DNA of 64,000 nt from Parahoeflea alexandrii (GTDB taxonomy: Bacteria > Pseudomonadota > Alphaproteobacteria > Rhizobiales > Rhizobiaceae). Shown here one piece after another: positions 16,303 through 25,602 of this stretch. A program made the translations under genes and the position numbers. Below the pieces are notes generated by a model. It was not told the DNA's origin and searched no databases. It saw only the letters and a list, made by a program, of their open reading frames with translations. Where the stretch lies: NCBI RefSeq assembly GCF_027214025.1, contig NZ_JAPWHB010000003.1, positions 584,678-648,677 of the forward strand. The letters are read 5' to 3'. Position 1 is the first letter of the stretch, and each line of letters opens with the position of its first letter.

Positions 16303-18894
16303 CTATTGCAGGTCGAGCAGGCGCTCCAGATAGCGTTTCTCCAGATCCGGCGACAGTTGGTCGCCGAGCCGCTTGCGGATGGCGTCGAGGATCTCGCGGG
16401 CGCGCTGGATGTCGATCTCGTCGGGAACCTTGACCCGGCTGCCGAAATCCGGACCGGTGGTCGCGCGCGGGCGGCCGAGTGGATCGCGGTCATCGGCCGA
16501 GCGGTTGCCGTTGCGGTCCGGCCCTTCGCCTTCGGCCTCGCCCTGCTCATTGCCCATGGCTTGCATCATCTGGTTCATCATGTCCTCGGCGCCCTGCCTG
16601 AGCGCCTGCAAGGCCCGCCCCTGATTGCTGAGCGCCTGGCCGGTTTCACCGCCTTCAAGATTGCCGGCGGCATCGCCCATGGCTTCTCCGGCCTCGCCGA
16701 AGCCTTCCGACGGCTGGATGCCAAGGCCTTCGAGATCGCTCTGCAACTGCCCCAGCGCATCGCGCAGCTGCTGCTGGCTGCGGCCGAGCGCCCCGAGCAT
16801 GTCCTCAAGTGACTGGTCGCCCTGCCCCTGCTGGCCCTGATCCTGTCCCTGGCCTGGCTGCTGCTGGCCCTGCTGCTGGCGGTCACGGCCCTGGCCTGAC
16901 TGGCTCTGGCGCTCCCTGTCGGCGCGCATGGTCTCATCCATCAGCTGCTGCTGCTGGCGCATCAGTTCGCCGAGCTTGTCCATCTGCTGGCGCATCGGAC
17001 CGCCCTGCTGTTGCTGGCGCTGCTGCCGGCCTGCCTGCAGGTTGTTCATCATGCGCTGCAGTTCCTGCAGCATCTGCTGGGCCTGATCCCGGGCGCCGGA
17101 GCGGGCGAGGTTTTCGATCTGGTCGAGCATGTTGTCGAGATCGCGCTGGCGCAGCATGTTTTCGGGCATGGCCTGCTGGTTCTCGCCATTCTGGTTGGCG
17201 GGGTTCTGGCGGGCCATTTCCCGCAGGTACTCCTGCATGGCCTCGCGCAATTCATCCATCAGCCGGGCGATCTCTTCATCCGTGGCGCCGTTTTCCAGCG
17301 CTTCGGAAAGCGCGTTCTGGGCGTCGCGCAGCCGGCGCTCGGCGAGGGACAGGTTGCCGTCCTCCATCTGCAGCGCCACGCCCCACATGTAGTCGATCGC
17401 CGCGCGCAGATCGTCGTCCGAACGGGCATTCTCCAGCCTGCCCCTGACCGACTGCAGCAGCAGGTAATGGGTGAGGTTGGGTATGGTTTCATCCGGGGCG
17501 ATCGTCAGCGCGTCATGAAGGTCGAACACCCGCTGCAGATTGTTCGCATCGAGCGCCAGCACGCCGCGCTGCTCGACGACCGCCGCGGCCAGCGGTTCGG
17601 AAAAGCGCCGTCCGGGCAGCACGGTCTCGAGCGTCTCGCTGCGTCCCTCCTGTCCCGCTCCGTCGGTGGCGACGAGGGTGATGCGGACCTTCTGGCCGGC
17701 GAGCGGATGTTCGGTCAGATCGTGGCTTGCGACAGCGCGGTTGTCGGCAGACGACCGCCGGGGCAGGGTCAGCCGGTATTTCGGTGGATCAAACAGCGGC
17801 CGGGCGTCGGGCGCGGGTTCGCTTGCGGGAACGATTTCGGCTTCCGCCGTTGCTATCCCGTGGTCGTCGGAGAGCGTGTAGTCGAGTTCCAGCGCGCCAT
17901 TTGCGGCACGGCGCGGCGATTCGACGAAGGCTGCGACCGGCGGTTCGTCGGGGATCAGGCGAATGGCGAAAACCGCCTCGGACCTGCCGGCGCTGATCTT
18001 GAGTTCGCCATCGGTGTCCGGCTTGACCGTCCAGGTTGACGCAGTTGCCGGTGCCGACTGGCTCGCGGATGCGGCACTGGCCGGTTCAACCGGGTTCAGG
18101 GCATTTTCGTCTGCGCCCCACAGCACCTGCGCATCCGCGGCGCTGCCGCCAATCCTGACGGTGATTTCACTGCCCTCGACGGCCGCGACAGGTTCTCCCT
18201 CCGGACGCGCCACGCCGGTGAGGAAGACCGGAGCCTGGTTGACGTAGGACGGCGGCGTGATCCAGGCGTCGATGCGGACATCGGGCAGCTGGGTGCCGGA
18301 ATGGCTGACAAAGGCATCGGCTGGCTTGCCGGCGTTTCCGGAGAAGGAATAGCCGAAGGACACGAACAGCAGCAGGGCGATCGCGACGCGGATACCCCAG
18401 GGATCGCGTTCAGGCAGGCTGGATCGCGGAATGCCGGTTTCGAGCGTTCCGATCTTCCCGGCCATCCGGCGGCGATGTTCGTCCCAGAGCGCGCGGGCGA
18501 ATGGATCGGATGCGGATATGGTGTCGTCCTGGGTGGCAATTGCCTGATTGGCGATGCGGTTTTCGGCTTCCAGCCGTTCATCGATCTCCGCGCGGGTCGG
18601 CGGTGTGAAGCGGAGCAGCGGCCAGAGCGAAGCGAGCAAGCCAAGGCCGAACATGCCGAGAAGCAGCAGCCGCAGCGAATCCGGGACGATGCGGAAAATC
18701 CCGAGCCAGGAGAAACTGAAATAGAGCGCCACGATCGCAAGAAGCGGGGCGGACAGGGTAAGAATGCGGCCGAGCGCCAGGTTGCCCCGCATGCGCAGGC
18801 GACCGAAGGCGACCACGCGGCCAACCTCGTTGTCCGGGATATGCGCCTTCCGGCTTTCGGAGTGCGTCTGGCTGCTGTCAGGCTTGGCTGCCAT
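16303..18894 (-). CDS. DUF4175 / TIGR02302 family large membrane protein
   Basis: An 863-residue protein. Two membrane segments lie near residues 45-100 and another at about 175-195; a periplasmic part of some 300 residues carries Ig-like strands (DVRIDAWITPPSYVNQAPVF), and residues from about 400 on are helical, with a long glutamine-rich coiled coil (blocks of RQQQQQ and GQGQDQGQQ). The family is widespread in rhizobia with unknown function. ATG 18894 is preceded by AAGGA. It is the last gene of an argH-lptM-lysA-DUF4175 run on the minus strand and converges with the receiver gene. Confidence 0.88.
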   Translation of the reverse strand: MAAKPDSSQTHSESRKAHIPDNEVGRVVAFGRLRMRGNLALGRILTLSAPLLAIVALYFSFSWLGIFRIVPDSLRLLLLGMFGLGLLASLWPLLRFTPPTRAEIDERLEAENRIANQAIATQDDTISASDPFARALWDEHRRRMAGKIGTLETGIPRSSLPERDPWGIRVAIALLLFVSFGYSFSGNAGKPADAFVSHSGTQLPDVRIDAWITPPSYVNQAPVFLTGVARPEGEPVAAVEGSEITVRIGGSAADAQVLWGADENALNPVEPASAASASQSAPATASTWTVKPDTDGELKISAGRSEAVFAIRLIPDEPPVAAFVESPRRAANGALELDYTLSDDHGIATAEAEIVPASEPAPDARPLFDPPKYRLTLPRRSSADNRAVASHDLTEHPLAGQKVRITLVATDGAGQEGRSETLETVLPGRRFSEPLAAAVVEQRGVLALDANNLQRVFDLHDALTIAPDETIPNLTHYLLLQSVRGRLENARSDDDLRAAIDYMWGVALQMEDGNLSLAERRLRDAQNALSEALENGATDEEIARLMDELREAMQEYLREMARQNPANQNGENQQAMPENMLRQRDLDNMLDQIENLARSGARDQAQQMLQELQRMMNNLQAGRQQRQQQQGGPMRQQMDKLGELMRQQQQLMDETMRADRERQSQSGQGRDRQQQGQQQPGQGQDQGQQGQGDQSLEDMLGALGRSQQQLRDALGQLQSDLEGLGIQPSEGFGEAGEAMGDAAGNLEGGETGQALSNQGRALQALRQGAEDMMNQMMQAMGNEQGEAEGEGPDRNGNRSADDRDPLGRPRATTGPDFGSRVKVPDEIDIQRAREILDAIRKRLGDQLSPDLEKRYLERLLDLQ

Positions 18895-19018
18895 CTGATT
18901 TTCCTTCAGCGTCGGAAACGAAGATAGCAGTCTTTGCGGCCAAGGCGAGGCCTGTGCCAAAAAAGTGAAGCCGGATTACCGCCGTGACGGAAAATATCCG
19001 TGACGTCTCCCGACGGCG

Positions 19019-20296
19019 TCACAAAGCTGATTCGAGCCAGTCCGGAATCGAATCCAGCCCGATCAGATCGTCATAGGACGGGCGCGGGCGGACGGCGTGG
19101 AACTTGTCGCCATTGACCAGCACTTCGGGAACGAGCAGCCGGGTATTGTAGGTTCCGGACTGGACTGCCCCGTAGGCGCCTGCCGAGCCGATGGCGATCA
19201 GGTCGCCGGCCTTCAGCGCCGACATTTCCCTGTCCTTGGCGATGTAGTCGCCGCTCTCGCACACCGGGCCGACGATATCGGCACGAATGCGCGGCGCACT
19301 GGCAGCCGACAGCTTCACCGGCCGGATCTCGTGCCAGGCCTCATACAACGTCGGCCGGATCAGGTCGTTCATGGCGGCATCGACGATGACGAAGGTCTTG
19401 TCGCCGCCATCCTTGATGTAGATGACTTCCGACACCAGCACGCCGGCATTGGCGACAATCAGGCGGCCGGGCTCGAGGATGACCTTGCAGCCCACGTCAC
19501 GCAGCCGCGCCTTGACCATCTCGGCATAGGCGTCGGGATCGGGCGGCGTGGCATTGTCGTCGCGGTAGGGCACGCCAAGGCCGCCGCCGATGTCGAAATG
19601 ATCGATTGCGTGGCCGTCGGCGCGCAACAGGCCGATCAGCTCGACCATCAGTTTCAAGGCGTCGTCAAACGGCTGCAGGTCGGTGATCTGGCTGCCGATA
19701 TGCATGTCGATGCCGGTGACACGGACACCTTCAAGACTGGCTGCATGACGGTAGACCGCTTGCGCCCGCTGCCAGGAAATGCCGAACTTGTCTTCCTTCT
19801 TGCCGGTCGAAATCTTCGCGTGGGTCCTGGCGTCGACATCCGGATTGATGCGGAAGGAGATTGGCGCGACCTTGCCCATGGCAAGCGCGCGGGCGTTGAG
19901 AACCTCAAGTTCGGGTTCGGATTCAATGTTGAAGCAATAGATGTCGGCGGCGAGCGCCGCATCCATCTCGCGCACGGTCTTGCCGACGCCGGAAAACATG
20001 ATCTTCGAGGCCGGAATGCCCGCGGCAAGGGCGCGGCGCAATTCGCCCTCGGAGACAACGTCGACACCGGATCCCAGCCGGGCCAGGGTCTTGAGCACCG
20101 CCTGGTTGGAATTGGCCTTCATGGCGTAGCAGACCATCGAATCGATGTCGGCGAACGCGCCCGAAAACACCTTGTAGTGGCGGCTCAGCGTGGCGGTGGA
20201 ATAGCAATAGAACGGGGTGCCGACCTGGGCCGCAATGTCGGGCAGGCTGACGTCTTCGGCATGCAGAATGCCATCGCGATATTCAAAGTGGTTCAC
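19019..20296 (-). CDS. lysA: Diaminopimelate decarboxylase
   Basis: A 425-residue PLP enzyme that makes lysine from meso-diaminopimelate. The PLP lysine is K60 in CYAMKANSN; HIGSQITDLQPF, DIGGGLGVPYRDD and ILEPGRLIVANAG form the phosphate- and substrate-binding blocks, and GPVCESGDYIAKDRE carries the active-site cysteine donated across the dimer. Length and motifs are standard. It starts nine bases after the small lipoprotein gene lptM, consistent with one transcript. Confidence 0.97.
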   Translation of the reverse strand: MNHFEYRDGILHAEDVSLPDIAAQVGTPFYCYSTATLSRHYKVFSGAFADIDSMVCYAMKANSNQAVLKTLARLGSGVDVVSEGELRRALAAGIPASKIMFSGVGKTVREMDAALAADIYCFNIESEPELEVLNARALAMGKVAPISFRINPDVDARTHAKISTGKKEDKFGISWQRAQAVYRHAASLEGVRVTGIDMHIGSQITDLQPFDDALKLMVELIGLLRADGHAIDHFDIGGGLGVPYRDDNATPPDPDAYAEMVKARLRDVGCKVILEPGRLIVANAGVLVSEVIYIKDGGDKTFVIVDAAMNDLIRPTLYEAWHEIRPVKLSAASAPRIRADIVGPVCESGDYIAKDREMSALKAGDLIAIGSAGAYGAVQSGTYNTRLLVPEVLVNGDKFHAVRPRPSYDDLIGLDSIPDWLESAL

Positions 20297-20305
20297 GTTT
20301 TGCGC

Positions 20306-20494
20306 CTAATCGAGAAGACCGTCGAGGATAAAGGGCCGTTCCCTGACCGCGGGGGCCGAGGCCTCGCCCGCAGCGGCTTCCGGGACGGGTGTGACGTTGG
20401 GCCGCTCAAGATCGCCCCTGCGGCCGCATCCGGTCAGGACCGCGCCCAGCAGGGCCACCGCGCATATCGTTTTGATCCAGACGCCGGTCGTCAT
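20306..20494 (-). CDS. lptM: LptM-like small lipoprotein
   Basis: A 62-residue lipoprotein. The signal peptide (MTTGVWIKTICAVALLGAVL) ends in the lipobox LTGC with the lipidated cysteine at residue 23, followed by GRRGDLERP, the short conserved motif of the LptM/LPAM family. In enterobacteria LptM helps assembly of the LptD outer-membrane translocon; the same role here is inferred. The ATG has GAGGAA upstream. Its place between argH and lysA is the usual one. Confidence 0.85.
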   Translation of the reverse strand: MTTGVWIKTICAVALLGAVLTGCGRRGDLERPNVTPVPEAAAGEASAPAVRERPFILDGLLD

Positions 20495-20615
20495 TCGCTG
20501 TTCCTCATCCTTGCCTGGCAAAATTCGTTGCGCAGGGCTTGAACATTCGGTTTTGGCATACAGGTTTTTGGCGCGATGTGCACCCGGTTTGTCCTCGCGA
20601 CCCGCGCTCGCCGCG

Positions 20616-22016
20616 CTAGTTGCGTGCGCGCCACCAGGCAATCTGCTTGCGGACCTGGGACGGCGCCGTGCCGCCATAGCTCTGCCGGCTGGCGACCGAG
20701 GCCTCAACCGTCAGCACATCGAAGATCCCTTCGGTGATCGCGGGGTTGATGGTCTGCAGATCGGCAAGCGACAGTTCGGCCAGTTCGCAGCGTTTTCCCT
20801 CCGCCATGGCCACAGCGCGGCCGGTGGCGTGATGGGCGTCGCGGAACGGCAGGCCCGCCTCGCGCACCAGCCAGTCGGCAAGATCGGTCGCCGTCGAGTA
20901 TCCGGATCCGGCGGCCTTGCGCATCTGGTCGGCACGGATTTCCATGTCCCTGACCATGCCGGTCATGGCGGCAATCGACAGTTCCAGGCTTTCCGCAGCG
21001 TCGAAGACCTGTTCCTTGTCTTCCTGCATGTCCTTGGAATAGGCCAGCGGAAGCCCCTTCATGATGGTCAAGAGCGCAATCAACGAGCCGTTGATGCGGC
21101 CGGTCTTGGCGCGCACCAGTTCGGCGGCATCCGGGTTCTTCTTCTGCGGCATGATCGAGGAGCCGGTGGAAAAGGCATCCGAAAGCCGGACAAAACCGAA
21201 TTGCGGCGTTGACCAGATGACGATTTCCTCGGCCAGGCGCGACAGGTGAACGGCACAAATCGAGGCGAGCGACAGGAATTCGAGGGCGAAATCGCGGTCG
21301 GAGACGGTGTCGATCGAGTTGCGGGTGGGTTCGCGGAAGCCCAGCGCCTTTGCGGTCATCTCGCGGTCGATGGGAAAGCCGGTGCCGGCAAGGGCGGCCG
21401 CGCCGATCGGGCTCTCGTCCATGTGCTCGATGGCGTGGCGGACGCGCTGGCGGTCGCGGCCGAACATCTCGACGTAAGCCATGCAGTGATGGCCGAAGGT
21501 GACAGGCTGCGCCGACTGCAGGTGAGTGAAGCCCGGCATGACCGTGTCGGCATGCTGTTCGGCCTTGTCGAGAAAGGCGGTGATCAGCCTTGTCAGTGCC
21601 GCTTCGGTGCGGCCAAGCTCTTCCTTGACCCAGAGGCGGAAGTCGAGCGCTACCTGGTCGTTGCGCGAACGGGCGGTGTGCAGGCGTCCCGCGGCCGGGC
21701 CGATCAGTTCTGCAAGCCGGGACTCGATGTTCATGTGGATGTCTTCGAGCTGGCGCGAGAAGACAAACCGGCCTTCCTCGATCTCTGACAGGATCGTGTT
21801 CAGTCCGTGAGTAATCTTGTCGCAGTCGTCGGCCGAAATTATGCCAGTCTTGGCAAGCATGGCCGCATGTGCGAGGGAACCGCGGATGTCCTGGGCATAG
21901 AGCTTGCGGTCGAAATCGATACTGGCGTTGATTTCCTCCATGATGGCGTCTGGTCCGGAGGCAAATCGGCCGCCCCACATCTGGTTTGACGCCTGTTTGT
22001 CCTTATCTGTCGACAT
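20616..22016 (-). CDS. argH: Argininosuccinate lyase
   Basis: A 466-residue enzyme of the fumarase/aspartase superfamily that splits argininosuccinate to arginine and fumarate. [11 protein letters not shown] at the start, [16 protein letters not shown], the signature [20 protein letters not shown] with the catalytic serine, and [15 protein letters not shown] are all present. ATG 22016 follows AGGCAGG; the usual N terminus begins here. The divergent tlpA gene starts only 21 bases away, so the two promoters must overlap the coding regions. Confidence 0.97.
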   Translation of the reverse strand: MSTDKDKQASNQMWGGRFASGPDAIMEEINASIDFDRKLYAQDIRGSLAHAAMLAKTGIISADDCDKITHGLNTILSEIEEGRFVFSRQLEDIHMNIESRLAELIGPAAGRLHTARSRNDQVALDFRLWVKEELGRTEAALTRLITAFLDKAEQHADTVMPGFTHLQSAQPVTFGHHCMAYVEMFGRDRQRVRHAIEHMDESPIGAAALAGTGFPIDREMTAKALGFREPTRNSIDTVSDRDFALEFLSLASICAVHLSRLAEEIVIWSTPQFGFVRLSDAFSTGSSIMPQKKNPDAAELVRAKTGRINGSLIALLTIMKGLPLAYSKDMQEDKEQVFDAAESLELSIAAMTGMVRDMEIRADQMRKAAGSGYSTATDLADWLVREAGLPFRDAHHATGRAVAMAEGKRCELAELSLADLQTINPAITEGIFDVLTVEASVASRQSYGGTAPSQVRKQIAWWRARN

Positions 22017-22037
22017 GAGCCTGCCTTGGAGTTTGTC

Positions 22038-22712
22038 ATGAGCCAATCGCGCAAAAGCCTTTCCACCGGAGCCCTGGTTGCAATCGCGATTGCCCTGGGC
22101 GCCGTTGTCGGGGCTGCCGGGATATACTGGAAAGCATCGCCCTCTGGCAATGCGCCAGCCACGGAAAGTCTCGCGGCTGCCGGTGGCGCTGCCTGCAAGG
22201 CAGACCCGGAGACGCTGGCTACGCTGAAACCGCTGGCCAAGGGCGAGGTGGCGGCGATGGCCGTCCGGGAGGAAGCAATCGGGCTTCCGGAGCTGGGCTT
22301 TGTGTCCGCGGAAGGCGAGGCGCTGACTCTGGCCGATTTTGCTGGCCAGGCCCTGCTGGTCAACCTGTGGGCGACATGGTGCGCACCCTGCCGGGCGGAA
22401 ATGCCGGCGCTGGCCGAGCTGCAGGCGGAACTGGGCGGCGATGATTTCAAGGTGCTGGCGATCAACATCGACACCGGCGACGTGGCCAAGCCGAAGGCGT
22501 TTCTCGACGAGATCGGCGTCTCCAACCTGGGTCTTTACCGCGACGCCAGCATGGGCGTGTTCAACACGCTGAAGAAGGAAGGATTGGCCTTCGGGCTTCC
22601 GGTGACGCTGATGATCGGCAAGGACGGCTGCATGCTGGGCGCCATGAACGGCCCGGCTGAATGGGCCAGTGCGGATGCCAAGGCCCTGGCCGGAGCTCTC
22701 AAGGGGCTGTGA
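22038..22712 (+). CDS. tlpA: TlpA family thiol:disulfide interchange protein
   Basis: A 224-residue membrane-anchored thioredoxin-like protein. One N-terminal membrane segment (about 12-32) and a periplasmic thioredoxin fold with the active-site WCAPC in [18 protein letters not shown], and the cis-proline in [13 protein letters not shown]. In Bradyrhizobium TlpA reduces periplasmic factors for cytochrome oxidase copper-centre assembly. The ATG is preceded by TTGGAG. Divergent from argH with a 21-base gap. Confidence 0.92.
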   Translation: MSQSRKSLSTGALVAIAIALGAVVGAAGIYWKASPSGNAPATESLAAAGGAACKADPETLATLKPLAKGEVAAMAVREEAIGLPELGFVSAEGEALTLADFAGQALLVNLWATWCAPCRAEMPALAELQAELGGDDFKVLAINIDTGDVAKPKAFLDEIGVSNLGLYRDASMGVFNTLKKEGLAFGLPVTLMIGKDGCMLGAMNGPAEWASADAKALAGALKGL

Positions 22713-22714
22713 TA

Positions 22715-22751
22715 AAAAACGGGCGCAGACGGAGATGTCCGTCGGCGCCCT
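22715..22751 (-). terminator. Rho-independent terminator of the DUF2892 gene
   Basis: Read on the minus strand, a 12-bp stem with one mismatch (GGGCGC-x-GACGGA and complement) is followed by G and six T residues. It lies just after the DUF2892 gene and abuts the tlpA stop codon from the other side, so it may also help end the tlpA transcript. Confidence 0.8.
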
Positions 22752-22778
22752 TGCTGCTCGTCCTGAGAGGTCGAAGTC

Positions 22779-22982
22779 TTAGTTGAAGGCGCAGCCCGGC
22801 TTGACGCCCAATTTCTTGAAGATGATGGCCGCCGGGCAGAATCCGGTGAAGGCGGACTGGATCAGGTTGAGACCGACAAAGACGGTCAGGAAGAACCAGT
22901 AGGGCGACACATAGACGCCCAGAGCCACCGACAAGAGAACCATGAAGCCGGCGAATGCCAGAATAATGCGATCAAGCGCCAT
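22779..22982 (-). CDS. DUF2892 small membrane protein (YgaP-like)
   Basis: A 67-residue protein with two membrane segments (about 8-25 and 28-45) and the family end GFCPAAIIFKKLGVKPGC, where two cysteines lie. DUF2892 proteins accompany rhodanese or persulfide dioxygenase genes in sulfide-handling operons such as those under BigR/SqrR, or stand alone. Here no rhodanese is adjacent. The upstream region is AT-rich and has a long palindrome over the likely promoter, so the gene looks individually controlled. Confidence 0.85.
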   Translation of the reverse strand: MALDRIILAFAGFMVLLSVALGVYVSPYWFFLTVFVGLNLIQSAFTGFCPAAIIFKKLGVKPGCAFN

Positions 22983-23046
22983 TTCGATTTCCTTCGTTTG
23001 CAATCTCGGGCATCGCCCGCGCCGCTGGGCTTCCAGCGGCCTCCAT

Positions 23047-23092
23047 GGCAGATATATAGCAATTAAAAATGCTATATTCAATATGTTTTATA
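23047..23092 (-). promoter_or_regulatory. Promoter with 24-base palindrome upstream of the DUF2892 gene
   Basis: Positions 23054-23077 read ATATAGCA, eight bases, TGCTATAT: two perfect 8-base arms. On the minus strand TTGAAT (-35) and TATATA (-10), 17 bases apart, overlap the palindrome, so a dimeric repressor could block the promoter. The arm-N8-arm layout resembles ArsR-type sulfur-responsive repressor sites; the repressor itself is not in the window. Confidence 0.5.
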
Positions 23093-23160
23093 TAAATGAT
23101 TCGACATTTTGGCGATGGCGACCGAAGACGCGGCACAGGCATCATGATGGATGAAGGATA

Positions 23161-23631
23161 TCAGCCGCCGATCCGCGTGCGGGTGTCGGGCTTGCGCCGG
23201 ATGTGCAGGGTCTTGACCACGCGGGCAACGGGTTCGCCGTTGCTGTTGACGATCTCGACCGGGAACGGCCGGAGATAGACATCGCCTTCGGACCGGGTGT
23301 TGGCTCGAATGTCGTCGAGATCGGCTTCCGTCAGCCTGAAGCTGGCGGAGACGGTTCCCCGGCCTGGTTTCAGGAAGTCTATCTCGGCGGACTTGTCCCA
23401 GACGGTGTAGCTGCGATCGAGATTGCGCATCACCATCATCATCCAGAACGGGTCCGTCATGGCAAACAGCGAGCCGCCGAAATGACAGCCGACATAGTTC
23501 CTGTTGTAGAACCGCTCGCGCAGTTCGACATCGACCGAGCGGAAATCGTCGCCGATATGGCGGATCCGGATGCCGGAAAACAGCAGGGGCGGCCACAGGT
23601 TCATGCCGCGGCGGAGGGTTCTGGCATTCAT
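23161..23631 (-). CDS. DUF4442 (hotdog-fold) protein
   Basis: A 156-residue protein of the thioesterase-like hotdog superfamily. NYVGCHFGGSLFAMTDPFWMMM corresponds to the conserved central helix block of DUF4442, and the last third (GEPVARVVKTLHIRRKP) gives the closing strands. It may hydrolyse acyl-CoA or acyl-ACP, but the family is uncharacterised. It lies eight bases downstream of hbdA in the same direction, so it belongs to the acyl-CoA oxidation run etfBA-hbdA. Confidence 0.82.
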   Translation of the reverse strand: MNARTLRRGMNLWPPLLFSGIRIRHIGDDFRSVDVELRERFYNRNYVGCHFGGSLFAMTDPFWMMMVMRNLDRSYTVWDKSAEIDFLKPGRGTVSASFRLTEADLDDIRANTRSEGDVYLRPFPVEIVNSNGEPVARVVKTLHIRRKPDTRTRIGG

Positions 23632-23639
23632 AGGAAGAT

Positions 23640-24521
23640 CTAGCGTGTCGGGACGGGCGTATCGCCGCGATAGTCATAAAACCCGCGGCCCGACTTGCGG
23701 CCGAGCCAGCCGGCCTCGACATATTTAACCAGCAGCGGGCAAGGCCGGTACTTCGAATCCGACAGTCCGTCATGCAGGACCTGCATGATCGACAGGCAGG
23801 TATCCAGCCCGATGAAATCGGCCAGTTGCAGCGGTCCCATCGGATGGTTGGCCCCGAGCTTCATGGCCGTATCGATGGCTTCCACCGAGCCGACGCCCTC
23901 ATAGAGCGTATAGATCGCCTCGTTGATCATCGGCAGCAGGATCCGGTTGACGATGAAAGCCGGGAAGTCCTCGGCAACGGTGATCGTCTTGTCGAGCGAA
24001 TCGATGAAGGCGCGTGCGGTCCGGAAGGTGGTTTCCTCGGTGGCGATGCCGCGCACCAGTTCGACCAGTTTCATCACCGGAACCGGGTTCATGAAATGGA
24101 TGCCGATGAAGCGCTCCGGGCGGTCGGTTGCCGAGGCCAGGCGGGTGATCGACAGGGACGAGGTGTTGGTGGCGAGAATGGCTTCCGGATTGAGCAGCGG
24201 GCAAAGCTGCTGGTAGATCTTGCGCTTGACGGTCTCGTCCTCGGTGGCGGCCTCGATGACGAGGTCCATCGCCGCAAGGCCGCTCATGTCGGGTGCGAAC
24301 TGGATCCGTCCCAGTGCGGCTTCGCGTTCGGCTTCCGTGGTCTTGCCGGATGCGACCTGGCGGGCCAGGTTGCCGCTGATGGTGGCCAGCATCTCCTGAA
24401 GCGTGTCGGCGGAGACGTCATGAACATAAACGTCGTAGCCCGCCATGGCGCAGACATGGGCAATGCCGCCGCCCATCTGACCCGCGCCGATAATGCCCAC
24501 ACTCTTGATCTGGTTGCCCAT
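23640..24521 (-). CDS. hbdA: 3-hydroxybutyryl-CoA dehydrogenase
   Basis: A 293-residue NAD-dependent dehydrogenase that oxidises 3-hydroxyacyl-CoA. The Rossmann motif GIIGAGQMGGGIAHVCA is at residues 9-25, the catalytic block ANTSSLSITRLAS and FIGIHFMNPVPVMKLVELV (with the catalytic histidine) lie near the middle, and DFPAFIVNRILLPMINEAI and GRKSGRGFYDY close the C-terminal domain. It follows etfA by about 130 bases, across a strong hairpin. Likely used in beta-oxidation or polyhydroxybutyrate turnover. Confidence 0.95.
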   Translation of the reverse strand: MGNQIKSVGIIGAGQMGGGIAHVCAMAGYDVYVHDVSADTLQEMLATISGNLARQVASGKTTEAEREAALGRIQFAPDMSGLAAMDLVIEAATEDETVKRKIYQQLCPLLNPEAILATNTSSLSITRLASATDRPERFIGIHFMNPVPVMKLVELVRGIATEETTFRTARAFIDSLDKTITVAEDFPAFIVNRILLPMINEAIYTLYEGVGSVEAIDTAMKLGANHPMGPLQLADFIGLDTCLSIMQVLHDGLSDSKYRPCPLLVKYVEAGWLGRKSGRGFYDYRGDTPVPTR

Positions 24522-24590
24522 GTGTCCCGCCTGACTGATTTAGGATGCTGCCGGGTGCATTGATGTGAGCCTGCCCGGATCTCCAACGTA

Positions 24591-24624
24591 AATGGCCGGG
24601 TTGGAGACGTCCAGCCCGGCCATT
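24591..24624 (-). terminator. Hairpin between etfA and hbdA
   Basis: A 10-bp stem AATGGCCGGG/CCCGGCCATT encloses a second 4-bp stem (TGGA/TCCA). It lies 26 bases after the etfA stop on the minus strand. There is no T-run, so it is more likely a partial terminator or an mRNA-end stabiliser than a full stop. Confidence 0.45.
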
Positions 24625-24649
24625 GATCATGCCGTCAAATTGTGACGGT

Positions 24650-25579
24650 TCAAAGCGCTTTTTCGAGCTCCGGCAGGGCTTCGAACAGGTCGGCGACCAG
24701 CCCGTAGTCGGCGACCTGGAAGATCGGCGCCTCCTCGTCCTTGTTGATGGCGACGATGACCTTCGAGTCCTTCATGCCGGCGAGGTGCTGGATGGCGCCG
24801 GAAATGCCGCAGGCGATGTAGAGATCGGGAGCGACAACCTTGCCGGTCTGTCCGACCTGCCAGTCGTTCGGGGCGTAGCCGGCGTCGACAGCCGCGCGGG
24901 ACGCGCCAACCGCGGCGCCGAGCTTGTCGGCAACCGGCAGGATGACTTCCTGGAACTTCTCCGACGAGCCGAGCGCGCGGCCACCCGAGATGATGATCTT
25001 GGCGGAAGTCAGTTCCGGGCGGTCGCTTGCGGCAATCGCGTCCTTGACGAAGGACGAGAGACCCGGATCGCCTGCCGAGGAAACGCTCTCGACCGAGGCC
25101 GAACCGCCTTCGCCGGTCGCCGAGAAGGAGGCGGTGCGCACGGTGATGACGCGCTTGGCGTCGGACGACTTCACCGTCTGCAGGGCGTTGCCGGCATAGA
25201 TCGGACGCTTGAAGGTGTCGGCTGCGATGACTTCGATGATATCGGAGATCTGCATGACATCGAGAAGCGCCGCAACCCGCGGCATGACGTTCTTGCCCGA
25301 CGTGGTGGCAGGCGCCATCAGCGTGTCGTAGCTGCCGGCGAGCGAGACCACCAGCGCTGCAAGCGGCTCGGCAAGCCGGTTGGCAAATTCGTCGCCTTCG
25401 GCGTGAAGCACCTTGGAGACGCCGTCGAGCTTGGCTGCCGCGTCGGCGGCGGCCTTGGCGTTCTTGCCGGCAACCAGCACGTGGACGTCGCCGCCGATCT
25501 GGGATGCGGCGCTGACGGCCTTTGCGGTCTGGTCGGACAGCGAAGCGTGGTCGTGTTCGGCTACAATGAGAATGGCCAT
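24650..25579 (-). CDS. etfA: Electron transfer flavoprotein subunit alpha
   Basis: A 309-residue FAD-binding subunit. The N-terminal domain begins [18 protein letters not shown]; the C-terminal FAD domain carries [35 protein letters not shown] and the closing signature [17 protein letters not shown] followed by [15 protein letters not shown] passes electrons from acyl-CoA dehydrogenases to the ETF:quinone oxidoreductase. It follows etfB by 23 bases, forming the standard etfBA pair. Confidence 0.97.
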   Translation of the reverse strand: MAILIVAEHDHASLSDQTAKAVSAASQIGGDVHVLVAGKNAKAAADAAAKLDGVSKVLHAEGDEFANRLAEPLAALVVSLAGSYDTLMAPATTSGKNVMPRVAALLDVMQISDIIEVIAADTFKRPIYAGNALQTVKSSDAKRVITVRTASFSATGEGGSASVESVSSAGDPGLSSFVKDAIAASDRPELTSAKIIISGGRALGSSEKFQEVILPVADKLGAAVGASRAAVDAGYAPNDWQVGQTGKVVAPDLYIACGISGAIQHLAGMKDSKVIVAINKDEEAPIFQVADYGLVADLFEALPELEKAL

Positions 25580-25602
25580 GATAGTGTCTTCCTTTCCCGC
25601 GC

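Noticed and set aside
19000..19022. Hairpin GTGACG/CGTCAC as lysA terminator
   Set aside because: It overlaps the lysA stop codon, the stem is only six bases and there is no T-run.
19097..20542. Open frame of 481 codons on the plus strand
   Set aside because: Shadow of lysA and lptM, which carry real motifs.
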